Part shown: piece after piece, positions 42,015-50,679 of the stretch
Position numbering within the stretch: position 1 is the first letter of the stretch
Layout: each line of letters begins with the position of its first letter
Source: DAMCZI01 sp032095175
GTDB taxonomy: Bacteria > Bacillota > Clostridia > Clostridiales > Caloramatoraceae
Direction: 5' to 3'
Assembly: GCA_032095175.1 (NCBI GenBank)
Contig: DAMCZI010000031.1
Span: forward strand, 1 to 60,213
DNA length: 60,213 bases
Position numbers and translations under genes: made by a program
The notes under the pieces: generated by a model
The model's input: only the letters and a program-made list of their open reading frames with translations
The model's database searches: none
What the model was told of the DNA's origin: nothing

Positions 42015-42692
42015 TCAAAGATATTTTATCAAAGCTATAATTCCTAAATGCACAGGATAAAAGCCATAAAATAAATACTTTAGCTTTAATCCTCTTTCAC
42101 CGTTATAGAACTTTATTAATATCAAAGATAATAGAGACATAGGCTGTATAACAAGCGTCCAAATCAAGTTAATTTTTAATACACTTTGGGGAGTGTTGAA
42201 ATAAACCAATATTCCCTCCAGACCTTGAAAAACAGCTGTAAGTATTACTACGCTTTTCACCATACCAAAAAAATCCTCATGATATCTATTGAATATAAAA
42301 ACTAAAATCACTCCAAATGCACCATAATCAGTATTTACAAGCTGACAGGCAGCAGCTATTATCGCAACTATATATATCTTTTTATGTTTATCATATGTAT
42401 AAATTGCATACAAACCCATTGCCAATGTAAAGAATACATTTAACTCTAGTCCACTTGTACTAAACGCATACATAAATGGCAGCTGAGAAAGCAATGCAAA
42501 GAGAAAAAGTCTTCCCAGGTAGTTAGTTATGTCAGATGTTTTTCTATAGCCTTCAGCAATCATATATGCAAATATAGGGAATGCAAGCCTTCCAATAATT
42601 CTAAATGCCATCATTCTAGGGAAAAATACATATCCAATATGATCTATAAGCATACAAATACAGGCTATAATTTTGATAGTGGATGAATTCAA
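42015..42692 (-). CDS. TraX-family membrane protein
   Basis: This 225-residue protein has about 7 membrane helices and the TraX motifs IKIIACICMLIDHIGYVFFP at the N-terminus and IIGRLAFPIFAYMIAEGYRK. F-plasmid TraX acetylates pilin, and chromosomal homologues in Firmicutes are putative membrane acyltransferases. No pilus genes are nearby. It is a single gene with a GGGGGAG site, followed by the phosphatidyltransferase remnant. Confidence 0.88.
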   Translation of the reverse strand: MNSSTIKIIACICMLIDHIGYVFFPRMMAFRIIGRLAFPIFAYMIAEGYRKTSDITNYLGRLFLFALLSQLPFMYAFSTSGLELNVFFTLAMGLYAIYTYDKHKKIYIVAIIAAACQLVNTDYGAFGVILVFIFNRYHEDFFGMVKSVVILTAVFQGLEGILVYFNTPQSVLKINLIWTLVIQPMSLLSLILIKFYNGERGLKLKYLFYGFYPVHLGIIALIKYL

Positions 42693-42930
42693 AATATCTC
42701 CCCCTTATTAATCATAGGTAATTTAGATAGAGCTGGTATTATCAAGTTCTCTTCTATCCTTATTAATTCAACACTTTATAAAAATATCCTTCCAAAATTA
42801 GTAGAAATGTCCTTTCGCAAGCAATAATAAATGCTATAATTGATGATATGCAAAGACTTAATATCCAGTTTATTATTTTTAATTATATCAGTTAGTTTTA
42901 TATGTTATTTAAAATTATGGGGTGATTAGG

Positions 42931-43347
42931 TTGGGAAATAAAATAGTAGTTGCTGTTAAAGGAATAATTGTGCATAATAATGAGGTTTTAATTATAAAAA
43001 GAGCTGACAATGATGAAGCTGGCGCTGGCATTTGGGAGTTTGCTGGAGGGAAAATTGAATTTGGTGAAGAATTGGAATATGCATTAACAAGAGAAATCAT
43101 AGAAGAAGTGGGTATCGATGTTAATATAGAAAAGCTATTATATGCTACTACTTTTAAAACAGACCCAACAAGGCAGGTAGTTATTATTGCATATAAATGT
43201 CATGCAAAGAATAGCAATGTTAAGCTTTCAGAAGAGCATAGTGAGTATACATGGGTTACAAAACAAGATTTACGGAAACTATTATCGCCCGATATTTTAA
43301 GTGATATGGACAATTACAATGTTTTTTCTTCAATATTCGAGGATTAA
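42931..43347 (+). CDS. NUDIX hydrolase (MutT/8-oxo-dGTPase-like)
   Basis: About 138 residues from a TTG at 42931 (6 nt after GGGGTG); a GTG at 42922 is the alternative. The Nudix box is complete: GGKIEFGEELEYALTREIIE followed by EVG. The start IVVAVKGIIVHNNEVLIIKR resembles MutT/CTP pyrophosphohydrolases that clean oxidised or non-canonical nucleotides. It is cytoplasmic and plus-strand, convergent with uvrA across a shared bidirectional terminator. Confidence 0.88.
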   Translation: MGNKIVVAVKGIIVHNNEVLIIKRADNDEAGAGIWEFAGGKIEFGEELEYALTREIIEEVGIDVNIEKLLYATTFKTDPTRQVVIIAYKCHAKNSNVKLSEEHSEYTWVTKQDLRKLLSPDILSDMDNYNVFSSIFED

Positions 43348-43348
43348 G

Positions 43349-43391
43349 AAAATTAATGCGATGGTGTCAAACACCATCGCATTAATTTTTG
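43349..43391. terminator. Bidirectional terminator between the NUDIX gene and uvrA
   Basis: A long perfect stem AATTAATGCGATGGTGT with its complement across a 3-nt loop, flanked by AAGAAA and TTTTT. It can serve both convergent genes. Confidence 0.9.
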
Positions 43392-43393
43392 AA

Positions 43394-46216
43394 TTATTTA
43401 TCAAGTACTCTCTTAAGATACATTCCTGTATAGGAATCCTTGTTTTTTGTTATTTTCTCAGGGGTTCCTGTTGCTATTACAGTTCCTCCCCTGTCTCCTC
43501 CATCTGGACCAAGGTCTATTATATAATCTGCACACTTTATAACATCCAGGTTGTGTTCAATAACTACAACTGTGTTTCCACCTTCAACAAGCCTTTGAAT
43601 TATCTCAATCAGCCTTCGTACATCCTCAATATGAAGCCCTGTTGTTGGTTCATCAAGGATATACAGAGTTTTCCCTGTGCCTCTTCTTGAAAGTTCTGTT
43701 GCAAGCTTAACTCTCTGTGCCTCTCCACCTGAAAGCTGTGTTGAGGGTTGACCAAGCTTAACATAGGAAAGTCCTACATCATAAAGGGTTTGAAGCTTGT
43801 TTTTAATTTTGGGTATGTTTTCAAAGAATTCAAGGGCTTCCTCAACTGTCATATCTAGAACATCCGCAATATTCATTCCCTTGTATTTAACTTCAAGAGT
43901 CTCTCTATTGTATCTCTTTCCCTTACATACCTCGCAGGGGATATATACATCAGACAAGAACTGCATTTCAATCTTTATTATTCCATCTCCGCTGCAGGCT
44001 TCACATCTTCCACCCTTAACGTTAAAGCTGAATCTTCCATTCTTGTATCCTCTTATCTTTGCCTCAGGTGTTTGAGTAAACACCTCTCTTATATGATCAA
44101 ATACACCTGTATAGGTTGCCGGGTTTGATCTTGGGGTTCTTCCTATTGGAGACTGATCTATATCTATAATCTTGTCTATATTCTCTATTCCATTTATAGC
44201 CTTATGCAGTCCAGCAGGTTCCTTGAGGCCTGTGAGTTTGTTTGCTATTCCCTTGTAGAGTATTTCATTTACAAGTGTACTCTTTCCTGAACCCGATACT
44301 CCTGTAACACATGTGAATACTCCAATGGGGAATTTCACATCTATATTTTTTAAATTGTTTTCCTTTGCTCCCTTTATCCCAATCCAGTTTCCATTTGGCT
44401 TTTTTCTCTCCTTAGGAACCTCAATTTTTTTCTTACCTGAAAGGTATTGTCCTGTAAGAGAGTTCTCACACATTGCTACCTCCTCAGGAGTTCCAGCAGC
44501 AACGATTTCTCCGCCATGGGCACCTGCTCCTGGACCGATGTCTACGATGTAATCTGCTTCTCTCATTGTGTCCTCGTCATGCTCTACAACTATAAGGGTG
44601 TTTCCTATATCTCTTAAATGTTTTAATGTAGTTAAAAGCTTGTCATTATCCTTTTGATGAAGTCCTATACTTGGCTCATCAAGAATATATAACACTCCAA
44701 CAAGACTTGAGCCAATCTGTGTTGCAAGCCTTATTCTCTGCGCCTCTCCTCCGGAAAGAGTTGCTGATGCCCTTGATAATGTGAGGTAATCAAGTCCTAC
44801 GTCCACAAGGAAGTTTAATCTTGCCTTTATTTCCTTTAATATCTGAGCAGCTATTTTTTTATGTCTTTCTGTTAACTCAAGCTCCTCAAAAAACTGCAAC
44901 TCCTGCCTTATAGGCATATCACAAACAGTATTTATTGAAACTCCTCCAACTGTAACAGCAAGGCTTTCCTCCCTTAACCTTGCGCCCTTACAGGATGGAC
45001 ACTGCTTTACACTCATATACTTTTCTATTTCATTTCTTATATAATCTGAATTAGTTTCCTTATATCTTCTGCTTAGATTAGGTATAACTCCTTCAATTCC
45101 GTGATTTACCTCGCTGCTTCCACTATCCCATTCATATTTAACATTAAATTTATGGCCATTGCTTCCATAAAGAAGTATGTTAACTATTTTATCAGAAAGC
45201 TTTTCTATTGGATCATCAAGGCTGAATCCAAGCTCCTTTGCTGCTGCTTCGATAATTGAGCGTGTCCAGGAATCATCCCTTAAAACACCCCATGGCTTTA
45301 TTGCTCCCTTGTTTATAGATAAACTCCTGTCTGGAATAATAAGCTCTGGAGAAATCTCCATAAGTGTACCAAGTCCATCACACTTTGGACACTTTCCAAA
45401 GGGGTTGTTAAATGAAAACATTCTTGGTGCAATCTCACCAATACTTATATTGCAATCAGGACATGCAAAGTTCTCACTAAAGAGCATCTCATCGCCATCT
45501 ATTACTCCAACTAAAACAAGTCCCTCAGAAAGCTTTAGAGCAGTTTCAAGAGAATCGGAAATTCTCGATTCTATTCCTTCCTTTATAACTATTCTGTCTA
45601 CGATAACCTCTATGTTGTGCTTTATATTTTTCTCAAGCTTAATGTCATCGTTTACATCCATTATCTCCCCATCAATTCTTACCCTTACAAAGCCATTCTT
45701 TTTAATATTCTCAAGGAGTTTTCCATGCTCTCCCTTTCTTCCCCTAATAACTGGAGCCATTATCTGGAGTTTTGTCCTTTCAGGGAACTCCATAATTTTA
45801 TCCACCATTACATCAACACTCTGCTGCTTTATTTCCTTTCCACACTTTGGACAGTGTGGAATACCAATTCTGGCATATAAAAGTCTCATGTAGTCATATA
45901 TTTCTGTAACAGTTCCAACGGTGGAACGAGGGTTTTTGCTTGTAGTCTTCTGGTCTATGGATATTGCAGGGGATAATCCCTCTATATAATCCAAATCTGG
46001 CTTGTCCATTTGTCCCAAGAACTGCCTTGCATAGGCAGAAAGGGACTCAACATATCTTCTTTGCCCTTCGGCATATATTGTATCAAAGGCAAGGGAGGAC
46101 TTCCCAGAACCAGATAATCCAGTGAAAACTATGAATTTATCCCTTGGAAGTACAATGTCTACGTTTTTTAGGTTATGCTCCCTTGCACCCTTTATTATTA
46201 TCTTATCCTTTGCCAT
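43394..46216 (-). CDS. uvrA: Excinuclease ABC subunit A
   Basis: This 940-residue damage-recognition ATPase of nucleotide excision repair shows two ABC modules, with Walker A FTGLSGSGKSSLAFDTIYA (about 32) and VTGVSGSGKSTLVNEIL (about 640), and signature motifs LSGGEAQR twice. Zinc-binding sets are CPKC/CPDC (about 119, 253, 276) and CEACSGDG...CEVCKGKRY (about 738-765). Length is normal. It is transcribed after uvrB, from which it is separated by family B repeat copy 3 (178-bp gap). Confidence 0.97.
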   Translation of the reverse strand: MAKDKIIIKGAREHNLKNVDIVLPRDKFIVFTGLSGSGKSSLAFDTIYAEGQRRYVESLSAYARQFLGQMDKPDLDYIEGLSPAISIDQKTTSKNPRSTVGTVTEIYDYMRLLYARIGIPHCPKCGKEIKQQSVDVMVDKIMEFPERTKLQIMAPVIRGRKGEHGKLLENIKKNGFVRVRIDGEIMDVNDDIKLEKNIKHNIEVIVDRIVIKEGIESRISDSLETALKLSEGLVLVGVIDGDEMLFSENFACPDCNISIGEIAPRMFSFNNPFGKCPKCDGLGTLMEISPELIIPDRSLSINKGAIKPWGVLRDDSWTRSIIEAAAKELGFSLDDPIEKLSDKIVNILLYGSNGHKFNVKYEWDSGSSEVNHGIEGVIPNLSRRYKETNSDYIRNEIEKYMSVKQCPSCKGARLREESLAVTVGGVSINTVCDMPIRQELQFFEELELTERHKKIAAQILKEIKARLNFLVDVGLDYLTLSRASATLSGGEAQRIRLATQIGSSLVGVLYILDEPSIGLHQKDNDKLLTTLKHLRDIGNTLIVVEHDEDTMREADYIVDIGPGAGAHGGEIVAAGTPEEVAMCENSLTGQYLSGKKKIEVPKERKKPNGNWIGIKGAKENNLKNIDVKFPIGVFTCVTGVSGSGKSTLVNEILYKGIANKLTGLKEPAGLHKAINGIENIDKIIDIDQSPIGRTPRSNPATYTGVFDHIREVFTQTPEAKIRGYKNGRFSFNVKGGRCEACSGDGIIKIEMQFLSDVYIPCEVCKGKRYNRETLEVKYKGMNIADVLDMTVEEALEFFENIPKIKNKLQTLYDVGLSYVKLGQPSTQLSGGEAQRVKLATELSRRGTGKTLYILDEPTTGLHIEDVRRLIEIIQRLVEGGNTVVVIEHNLDVIKCADYIIDLGPDGGDRGGTVIATGTPEKITKNKDSYTGMYLKRVLDK

Positions 46217-46237
46217 TTTTTCACCTCACAACACTAC

Positions 46238-46352
46238 TATATATGTTGCATTAAAATTCTTACATTTTATCTTTGTAAACAACCCTGCTATATAGGTTCG
46301 AGCATAGGATGCTTGCAAAGATGAAATGTAATAGAATTTTTGCAATATATAT
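46238..46352. repeat. Palindromic repeat family B, copy 3
   Basis: Arms TGCATTAAAATTCTTACATT and AATGTAATAGAATTTTTGCA. Centre AAACAACCCTGC...AGGTTCGAGCATAGGATG. Flanked by TATATAT on both sides. It sits between uvrB and uvrA. Confidence 0.83.
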
Positions 46353-46394
46353 GTATTCAATGTAGATTATACCCACTAAAAGTGGTTTAAAACT

Positions 46395-48353
46395 CTATTT
46401 CAACTTTTCCTTAAGCTCAAATATTCTGTCCCTTAACTCTGCAGCCTTTTCAAATTCAAGGTTTACTGCCGCCTCCTGCATCTTTTCTTCAAGCATTTTA
46501 ATGTTCTCTACAATATCCAGTATGCTTTCAACATATTCTTCCTTGTTTTCTGCTATCTCTTCGCTTCTTATAGCCTCATGTATAGGCTTTATTATAGTCG
46601 TTGGAGTTATTCCATGCTTTTCGTTGTATTCTACCTGAATACTTCTTCTTCTATTTGTTTCATCAATTGCACGCCTCATGGAATCAGTAATTCTATCGGC
46701 ATACATTATAACCTTGCTTTCAGAGTTTCTTGCTGCTCTACCTATTATCTGTATAAGGGATGTATCAGATCTTAAAAATCCTTCCTTATCAGCATCAAGT
46801 ATTGCAACTAATGCTACTTCAGGAATATCAAGTCCTTCCCTTAGAAGGTTTATTCCTACCAATACATCGAAGGTTCCAAGTCTTAAATCCTTTATAATCT
46901 TAGTCCTTTCAATTGTAACAATATCTGAATGTAGATATCTTACCTTTATGTTAACTTCCTTTAAATAATCCGTTAAATCTTCTGCCATCTTTTTAGTTAA
47001 AGTTGTTATAAGAACTCTAAATCCATTGCCAACTGTTTTTCTTATTTCGCCTATTATATCATCGATTTGTCCCTTTACAGGTCTTATAGTTATCTCAGGA
47101 TCAATTAATCCTGTTGGTCTTATTATCTGCTCAGCAATCTGAGTTGAATGTGACAGTTCATATTCTCCAGGTGTAGCACTAACAAAAACAATCTGATTTA
47201 TCTTCTTTTCAAATTCATTAAACCTTAATGGTCTGTTGTCATAGGCTGCTGGAAGCCTGAAACCATATTCAACCAATGATTCCTTTCTTGACCTATCTCC
47301 TGCATACATTCCTCTTATCTGAGGCAGGGATACATGGGATTCATCCACAAATATCAAAAAATCATCTGGGAAGTAATCAAGGAGTGTATATGGAGGCTCT
47401 CCAGGACTTCTTCCATCAAAATACCTTGAATAGTTTTCAACTCCTGTACAGTAGCCAACCTCCCTAAGCATTTCCATATCATAATTTGTCCTCTGCTTAA
47501 TTCTCTGTGCTTCAAGAAGCTTTTCAGATTCGATTAGTTCCTTATATCTTATATCAATATCCCTATCTATCATTTCTATTGCATTCAATGTCTTATCCCT
47601 TGATGCAGTATAGTGGTTTGCAGGGAATATCATTACCTGCTTTACTTCCATTAGTATTTCACCTGTGATAACATCGACTTCACAAATTCTGTCAATCTCG
47701 TCACCAAACATCTCTATCCTGAATGCATTCTTCTGGGATTGTGATGGTATTATTTCAATAACATCTCCCCTTACCCTGAAGGTTCCTCTTACAAAGTTAA
47801 TATCATTTCTTTCATAATGTATATCTACAAGCTTTCTTAAAAGTTCGTTTCTGTCTATTTCAAGTCCCCTGTGGAGAAGTATATTTTGCTTTTCATATTC
47901 TGATGGATCTCCAAGACCATATATGCAGGAAACGCTTGCAACTATTATTACGTCACGTCTTGTCAAAAGAGAATAGGTCGCTGAATGCCTCATTCTATCG
48001 AGTTCTTCATTTATTGATGCGTCTTTTTCTATAAATGTATCTGTATGTGGTATATAAGCTTCTGGCTGATAGTAATCATAATAGCTTACAAAGTACTCTA
48101 CAGCGTTTTCAGGGAAAAACTCCTTAAATTCTGAATAAAGCTGGGCTGCAAGGGTTTTGTTGTGGGCAACAACCAGCGTTGGCTTTTTTACCCTCTCAAC
48201 TATACTTGCCATTGTAAAGGTCTTACCAGAGCCAGTAACTCCAAGCAGTGTCTGACATTTATCACCCTTTGTTATACCATCTACAAGTCTGTCAATAGCC
48301 TGTGGTTGATCCCCAGTAGGCTTAAATTTCGATACTATTTTAAAATCACCCAT
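46395..48353 (-). CDS. uvrB: Excinuclease ABC subunit B
   Basis: This 652-residue helicase-like protein verifies DNA damage and recruits UvrC. It shows Walker A (LLGVTGSGKTFTMA, about 39), the beta-hairpin region YYDYYQPEAYIPHTDTFIEK (about 92), DESHVSLPQ (DEAD-like, about 338), motif VI (QIIGRAARN, about 540) and a C-terminal UVR helix (NLEFEKAAELRDRIFELKE). The start at 48353 follows GGGGTGA; the frame is open 6 codons further up. uvrB-uvrA order is conserved in Firmicutes. Confidence 0.97.
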   Translation of the reverse strand: MGDFKIVSKFKPTGDQPQAIDRLVDGITKGDKCQTLLGVTGSGKTFTMASIVERVKKPTLVVAHNKTLAAQLYSEFKEFFPENAVEYFVSYYDYYQPEAYIPHTDTFIEKDASINEELDRMRHSATYSLLTRRDVIIVASVSCIYGLGDPSEYEKQNILLHRGLEIDRNELLRKLVDIHYERNDINFVRGTFRVRGDVIEIIPSQSQKNAFRIEMFGDEIDRICEVDVITGEILMEVKQVMIFPANHYTASRDKTLNAIEMIDRDIDIRYKELIESEKLLEAQRIKQRTNYDMEMLREVGYCTGVENYSRYFDGRSPGEPPYTLLDYFPDDFLIFVDESHVSLPQIRGMYAGDRSRKESLVEYGFRLPAAYDNRPLRFNEFEKKINQIVFVSATPGEYELSHSTQIAEQIIRPTGLIDPEITIRPVKGQIDDIIGEIRKTVGNGFRVLITTLTKKMAEDLTDYLKEVNIKVRYLHSDIVTIERTKIIKDLRLGTFDVLVGINLLREGLDIPEVALVAILDADKEGFLRSDTSLIQIIGRAARNSESKVIMYADRITDSMRRAIDETNRRRSIQVEYNEKHGITPTTIIKPIHEAIRSEEIAENKEEYVESILDIVENIKMLEEKMQEAAVNLEFEKAAELRDRIFELKEKLK

Positions 48354-48427
48354 AAAATCACCCCTGAACATTTGTTCGCTATTTAATTATAGTATTAAAT
48401 AGAAGGAGCGTCAACATCATCTTAAAA

Positions 48428-48457
48428 TAAAATAGCCGCATCATTTGCGGCTATTTT
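48428..48457 (-). terminator. Terminator of the tandem P-loop ATPase gene
   Basis: AAAATAGCCGC pairs with GCGGCTATTTT across a 7-nt loop. The stem begins inside the last codons and is followed by ATTTTAA on the minus strand. Confidence 0.82.
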
Positions 48458-49527
48458 AACATTTCCTTAAGGGTTTTAGTTATTCTTATTCTTAGGGCGT
48501 TTACATTGTTGAAGTCTGTTGCATTTATATAGAAGCTTTCAAGTTCATCATGCTTTTTCTTTATATTCTTGTAAACCTCCCTTGCTTTTTCAATTTCTTC
48601 TCCGTATTCTTTTTCAATATCCTTTATTGGGCTTTCTTCCTCATGGACTATAGTTGTATCAATGCATGCAAACATATCAACAACTCTATCACCTCTGTCA
48701 GGGTCAAATACATGAGGCGCTGTTCCATCCAGCATTGCAAAGCTTAAATCAGGTATTATTACCATATCTATACTTTCTGGATCAAAGGCACAGTGATAGT
48801 ACTCGACATCATATCCTGCATCAAGGGCTGCTTTAGCTACTTTTTTACTCATTGTGGATTTTCCAGTTCCTGGTCTCCCCTTTATTATATACCTGTTTTT
48901 TATATCCTCAGTAAGATTCTCATAGAAGTTTATATTTCCCTGAGGCATCATTGCACCTGAGAATCTATGGAGTTCCTTACCATTGTTATCTATGTTTTCT
49001 TTTATTATGTCATGTATTAAATTGTTTGTAATTTCCTCTGCCTTATCAAAATCCATTCCTATAAGGTACTCCTTTTCCCACCTGTCATGTATAAGCTTTG
49101 CTCTTCCAAGTATTGCAAACAACTCTTTATATTCCTCATCTAGCCTATCAATGTACTGCTTTATGCACTCCTTGTTTGCTCTAAGATAATCTATATCCCA
49201 ATAATCCCCGAAATCTAATATTCTCTCAACTGCTCCAGGATACTTGGGATCAATCATATGCGGCATGTTTCCATCAATAATTACAACATTTATGTCCTTT
49301 ATAACAACTGCATCAAGTGAATTTACATCCGAAGAGCTGTAAACAAAATCAACATTGCAGCCTTCGTTTAGAAGCTCATAACCTATTCTCTTCATAAAAG
49401 TTGATTTTCCACATCCTGGTCCTCCCTTTAGGATATATACCCTGTCTGCATCTCTAAGTATATAGTCAAAATAGGATACAACCCCTGAAGATGTATTAGC
49501 ACAGGCAATATAACACCTTTTCCCCAT
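48451..49527 (-). CDS. Tandem P-loop ATPase of the PRK06851 type
   Basis: This 358-residue protein has two Walker A motifs, ILKGGPGCGKSTFMKRIGYE (about 33) and IKGRPGTGKSTMSKKVAKA (about 220). Each is followed by a DVxxxD/E region and a matching VVIIDGNMPHMIDP (about 82) or FAMLDGTAPHVFDP (about 270), so the protein is an internal duplication. The family is found in spore-forming Firmicutes and has no known function. The ATG at 49527 follows GGAGGGG. It has no membrane segments and is a single gene. Confidence 0.85.
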   Translation of the reverse strand: MGKRCYIACANTSSGVVSYFDYILRDADRVYILKGGPGCGKSTFMKRIGYELLNEGCNVDFVYSSSDVNSLDAVVIKDINVVIIDGNMPHMIDPKYPGAVERILDFGDYWDIDYLRANKECIKQYIDRLDEEYKELFAILGRAKLIHDRWEKEYLIGMDFDKAEEITNNLIHDIIKENIDNNGKELHRFSGAMMPQGNINFYENLTEDIKNRYIIKGRPGTGKSTMSKKVAKAALDAGYDVEYYHCAFDPESIDMVIIPDLSFAMLDGTAPHVFDPDRGDRVVDMFACIDTTIVHEEESPIKDIEKEYGEEIEKAREVYKNIKKKHDELESFYINATDFNNVNALRIRITKTLKEMLK

Positions 49528-49626
49528 ATACCCCTCCATATTAAAAAACATTACACATTATAATATGCAAGAGAAATCCTTTTCGTACAATACAATGCTA
49601 AGAATTTTATATTTAAAGTACTATAT

Positions 49627-49726
49627 CTATATATTTTGCATAAATGATTTTATATTTTTAAAAATCATTTACGCAAAATATTTTCCGAAATTCATATAAT
49701 GCAGTAATTTATTGCGTTATATATAT
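49627..49726 (+). repeat. Dual-hairpin repeat family A, copy 7
   Basis: First stem TTTTGCATAAATGATTTT with AAAATCATTTACGCAAAA; linker TATTTTCCGAAATTCATAT; shortened second hairpin ATGCAGTAA/TTATTGCGTTAT. The rest of the 49552-49994 gap is AT-rich and shows no gene; the region before L25 probably holds its promoter. Confidence 0.8.
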
Positions 49727-49994
49727 CATGATTTTAAACCACTTATTTTCCATTTCCAGTATTTATAAGTTATTATGTGGTAAATACTGTTAATAAACTG
49801 TTAACATTGTAAACAACTAGTGAATTTCCTCCTTCCATTCATTGACACATAATCCAATGTAGTTCTAAAATGGTATTAGTATAACATTTATTTTTGCTTT
49901 ATATTAATTTTATTTTCCAGTTTAAATTCCAATCTAAACCTCGAATCTTAAAATTGACTATTCAAATAATTATAAATAAAAAGGAGAAATAACT

Positions 49995-50576
49995 ATGGAA
50001 AACTTAATTTTAAATGCAATCAAAAGAACTGAAAAGCCTGGCAGGGTTAGAAGAGAAGGATATGTTCCAGCTGTAATATACGGCAAGGACATAGATGGTG
50101 GTATTGCAGTAAAATTTGAAAAGGGAAGCTTTAATAAAATTATAAAGGAAAATTGGGGAGCATCAAAAATATCAGTACAGCTTAAAGATATAAAGAAATA
50201 TTGTGTAATAAAGCATATTCAGAAGCATCCTACAACAGGAGATATTCTTCATGTTGATATGCAAGCAATCAAGATGGATGAAGATTTAAAACTTAGAGTT
50301 CCTTTCGTATTTAAAGGTGAAGAATCCCTTCAATATGATGGATTGCTTCTACAGATTATAAAACCTGATGTTGAGGTCCTTGGTAAAATAGATTCCATAC
50401 CTTCATCAATAGAATTCAATGTTAAAGGCAAAAAGCCTGGAGACAAAATAACTCTTGGTGATATACAATTAAATGATGGTGCAAAAATAGTTGGAGAATC
50501 GGATGAAATGGTTGGAGTTGTAATAGCTACTCAAAAGACTAGTGAACCTGGCAGAGACGAATCAGATAATATTTAA
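49995..50576 (+). CDS. rplY: Ribosomal protein bL25, Ctc form
   Basis: This 193-residue protein has the N-terminal 5S-rRNA-binding L25 domain (about 3-92, with GRVRREGYVPAVIYGKDIDG and HPTTGDILHVDMQ) and the C-terminal TL5/Ctc beta domain (about 98-180, FKGEESLQYDGLLLQIIKPD). In Bacillus this is the general stress protein Ctc, part of the 50S central protuberance. AAAGGAG precedes the ATG. It is a lone plus-strand gene closed by a terminator. Confidence 0.95.
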   Translation: MENLILNAIKRTEKPGRVRREGYVPAVIYGKDIDGGIAVKFEKGSFNKIIKENWGASKISVQLKDIKKYCVIKHIQKHPTTGDILHVDMQAIKMDEDLKLRVPFVFKGEESLQYDGLLLQIIKPDVEVLGKIDSIPSSIEFNVKGKKPGDKITLGDIQLNDGAKIVGESDEMVGVVIATQKTSEPGRDESDNI

Positions 50577-50635
50577 GCAGCATCCATTAATCTAAGAGAA
50601 GTCTTTATTTCATATTGTGCTTTCCCCTATTAAAT

Positions 50636-50678
50636 AAAATGCTGTTCCAGCCTTTACAGGTTAGAGCAGCATTTTTCA
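50636..50678. terminator. Terminator after rplY
   Basis: AAAATGCTG (from 50636) pairs with CAGCATTTTT (50667-50676) around a TTCCAGCC...TTAGAG loop. It also lies close behind the convergent diguanylate cyclase gene. Confidence 0.65.
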
Positions 50679-50679
50679 T

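Noticed and set aside
45177..45893. 238-codon plus-strand frame opposite uvrA
   Set aside because: It is antisense to a certain uvrA coding region, with composition set by uvrA codons and no ribosome site. The same applies to the 162-codon frame opposite pyk (9471-9959).
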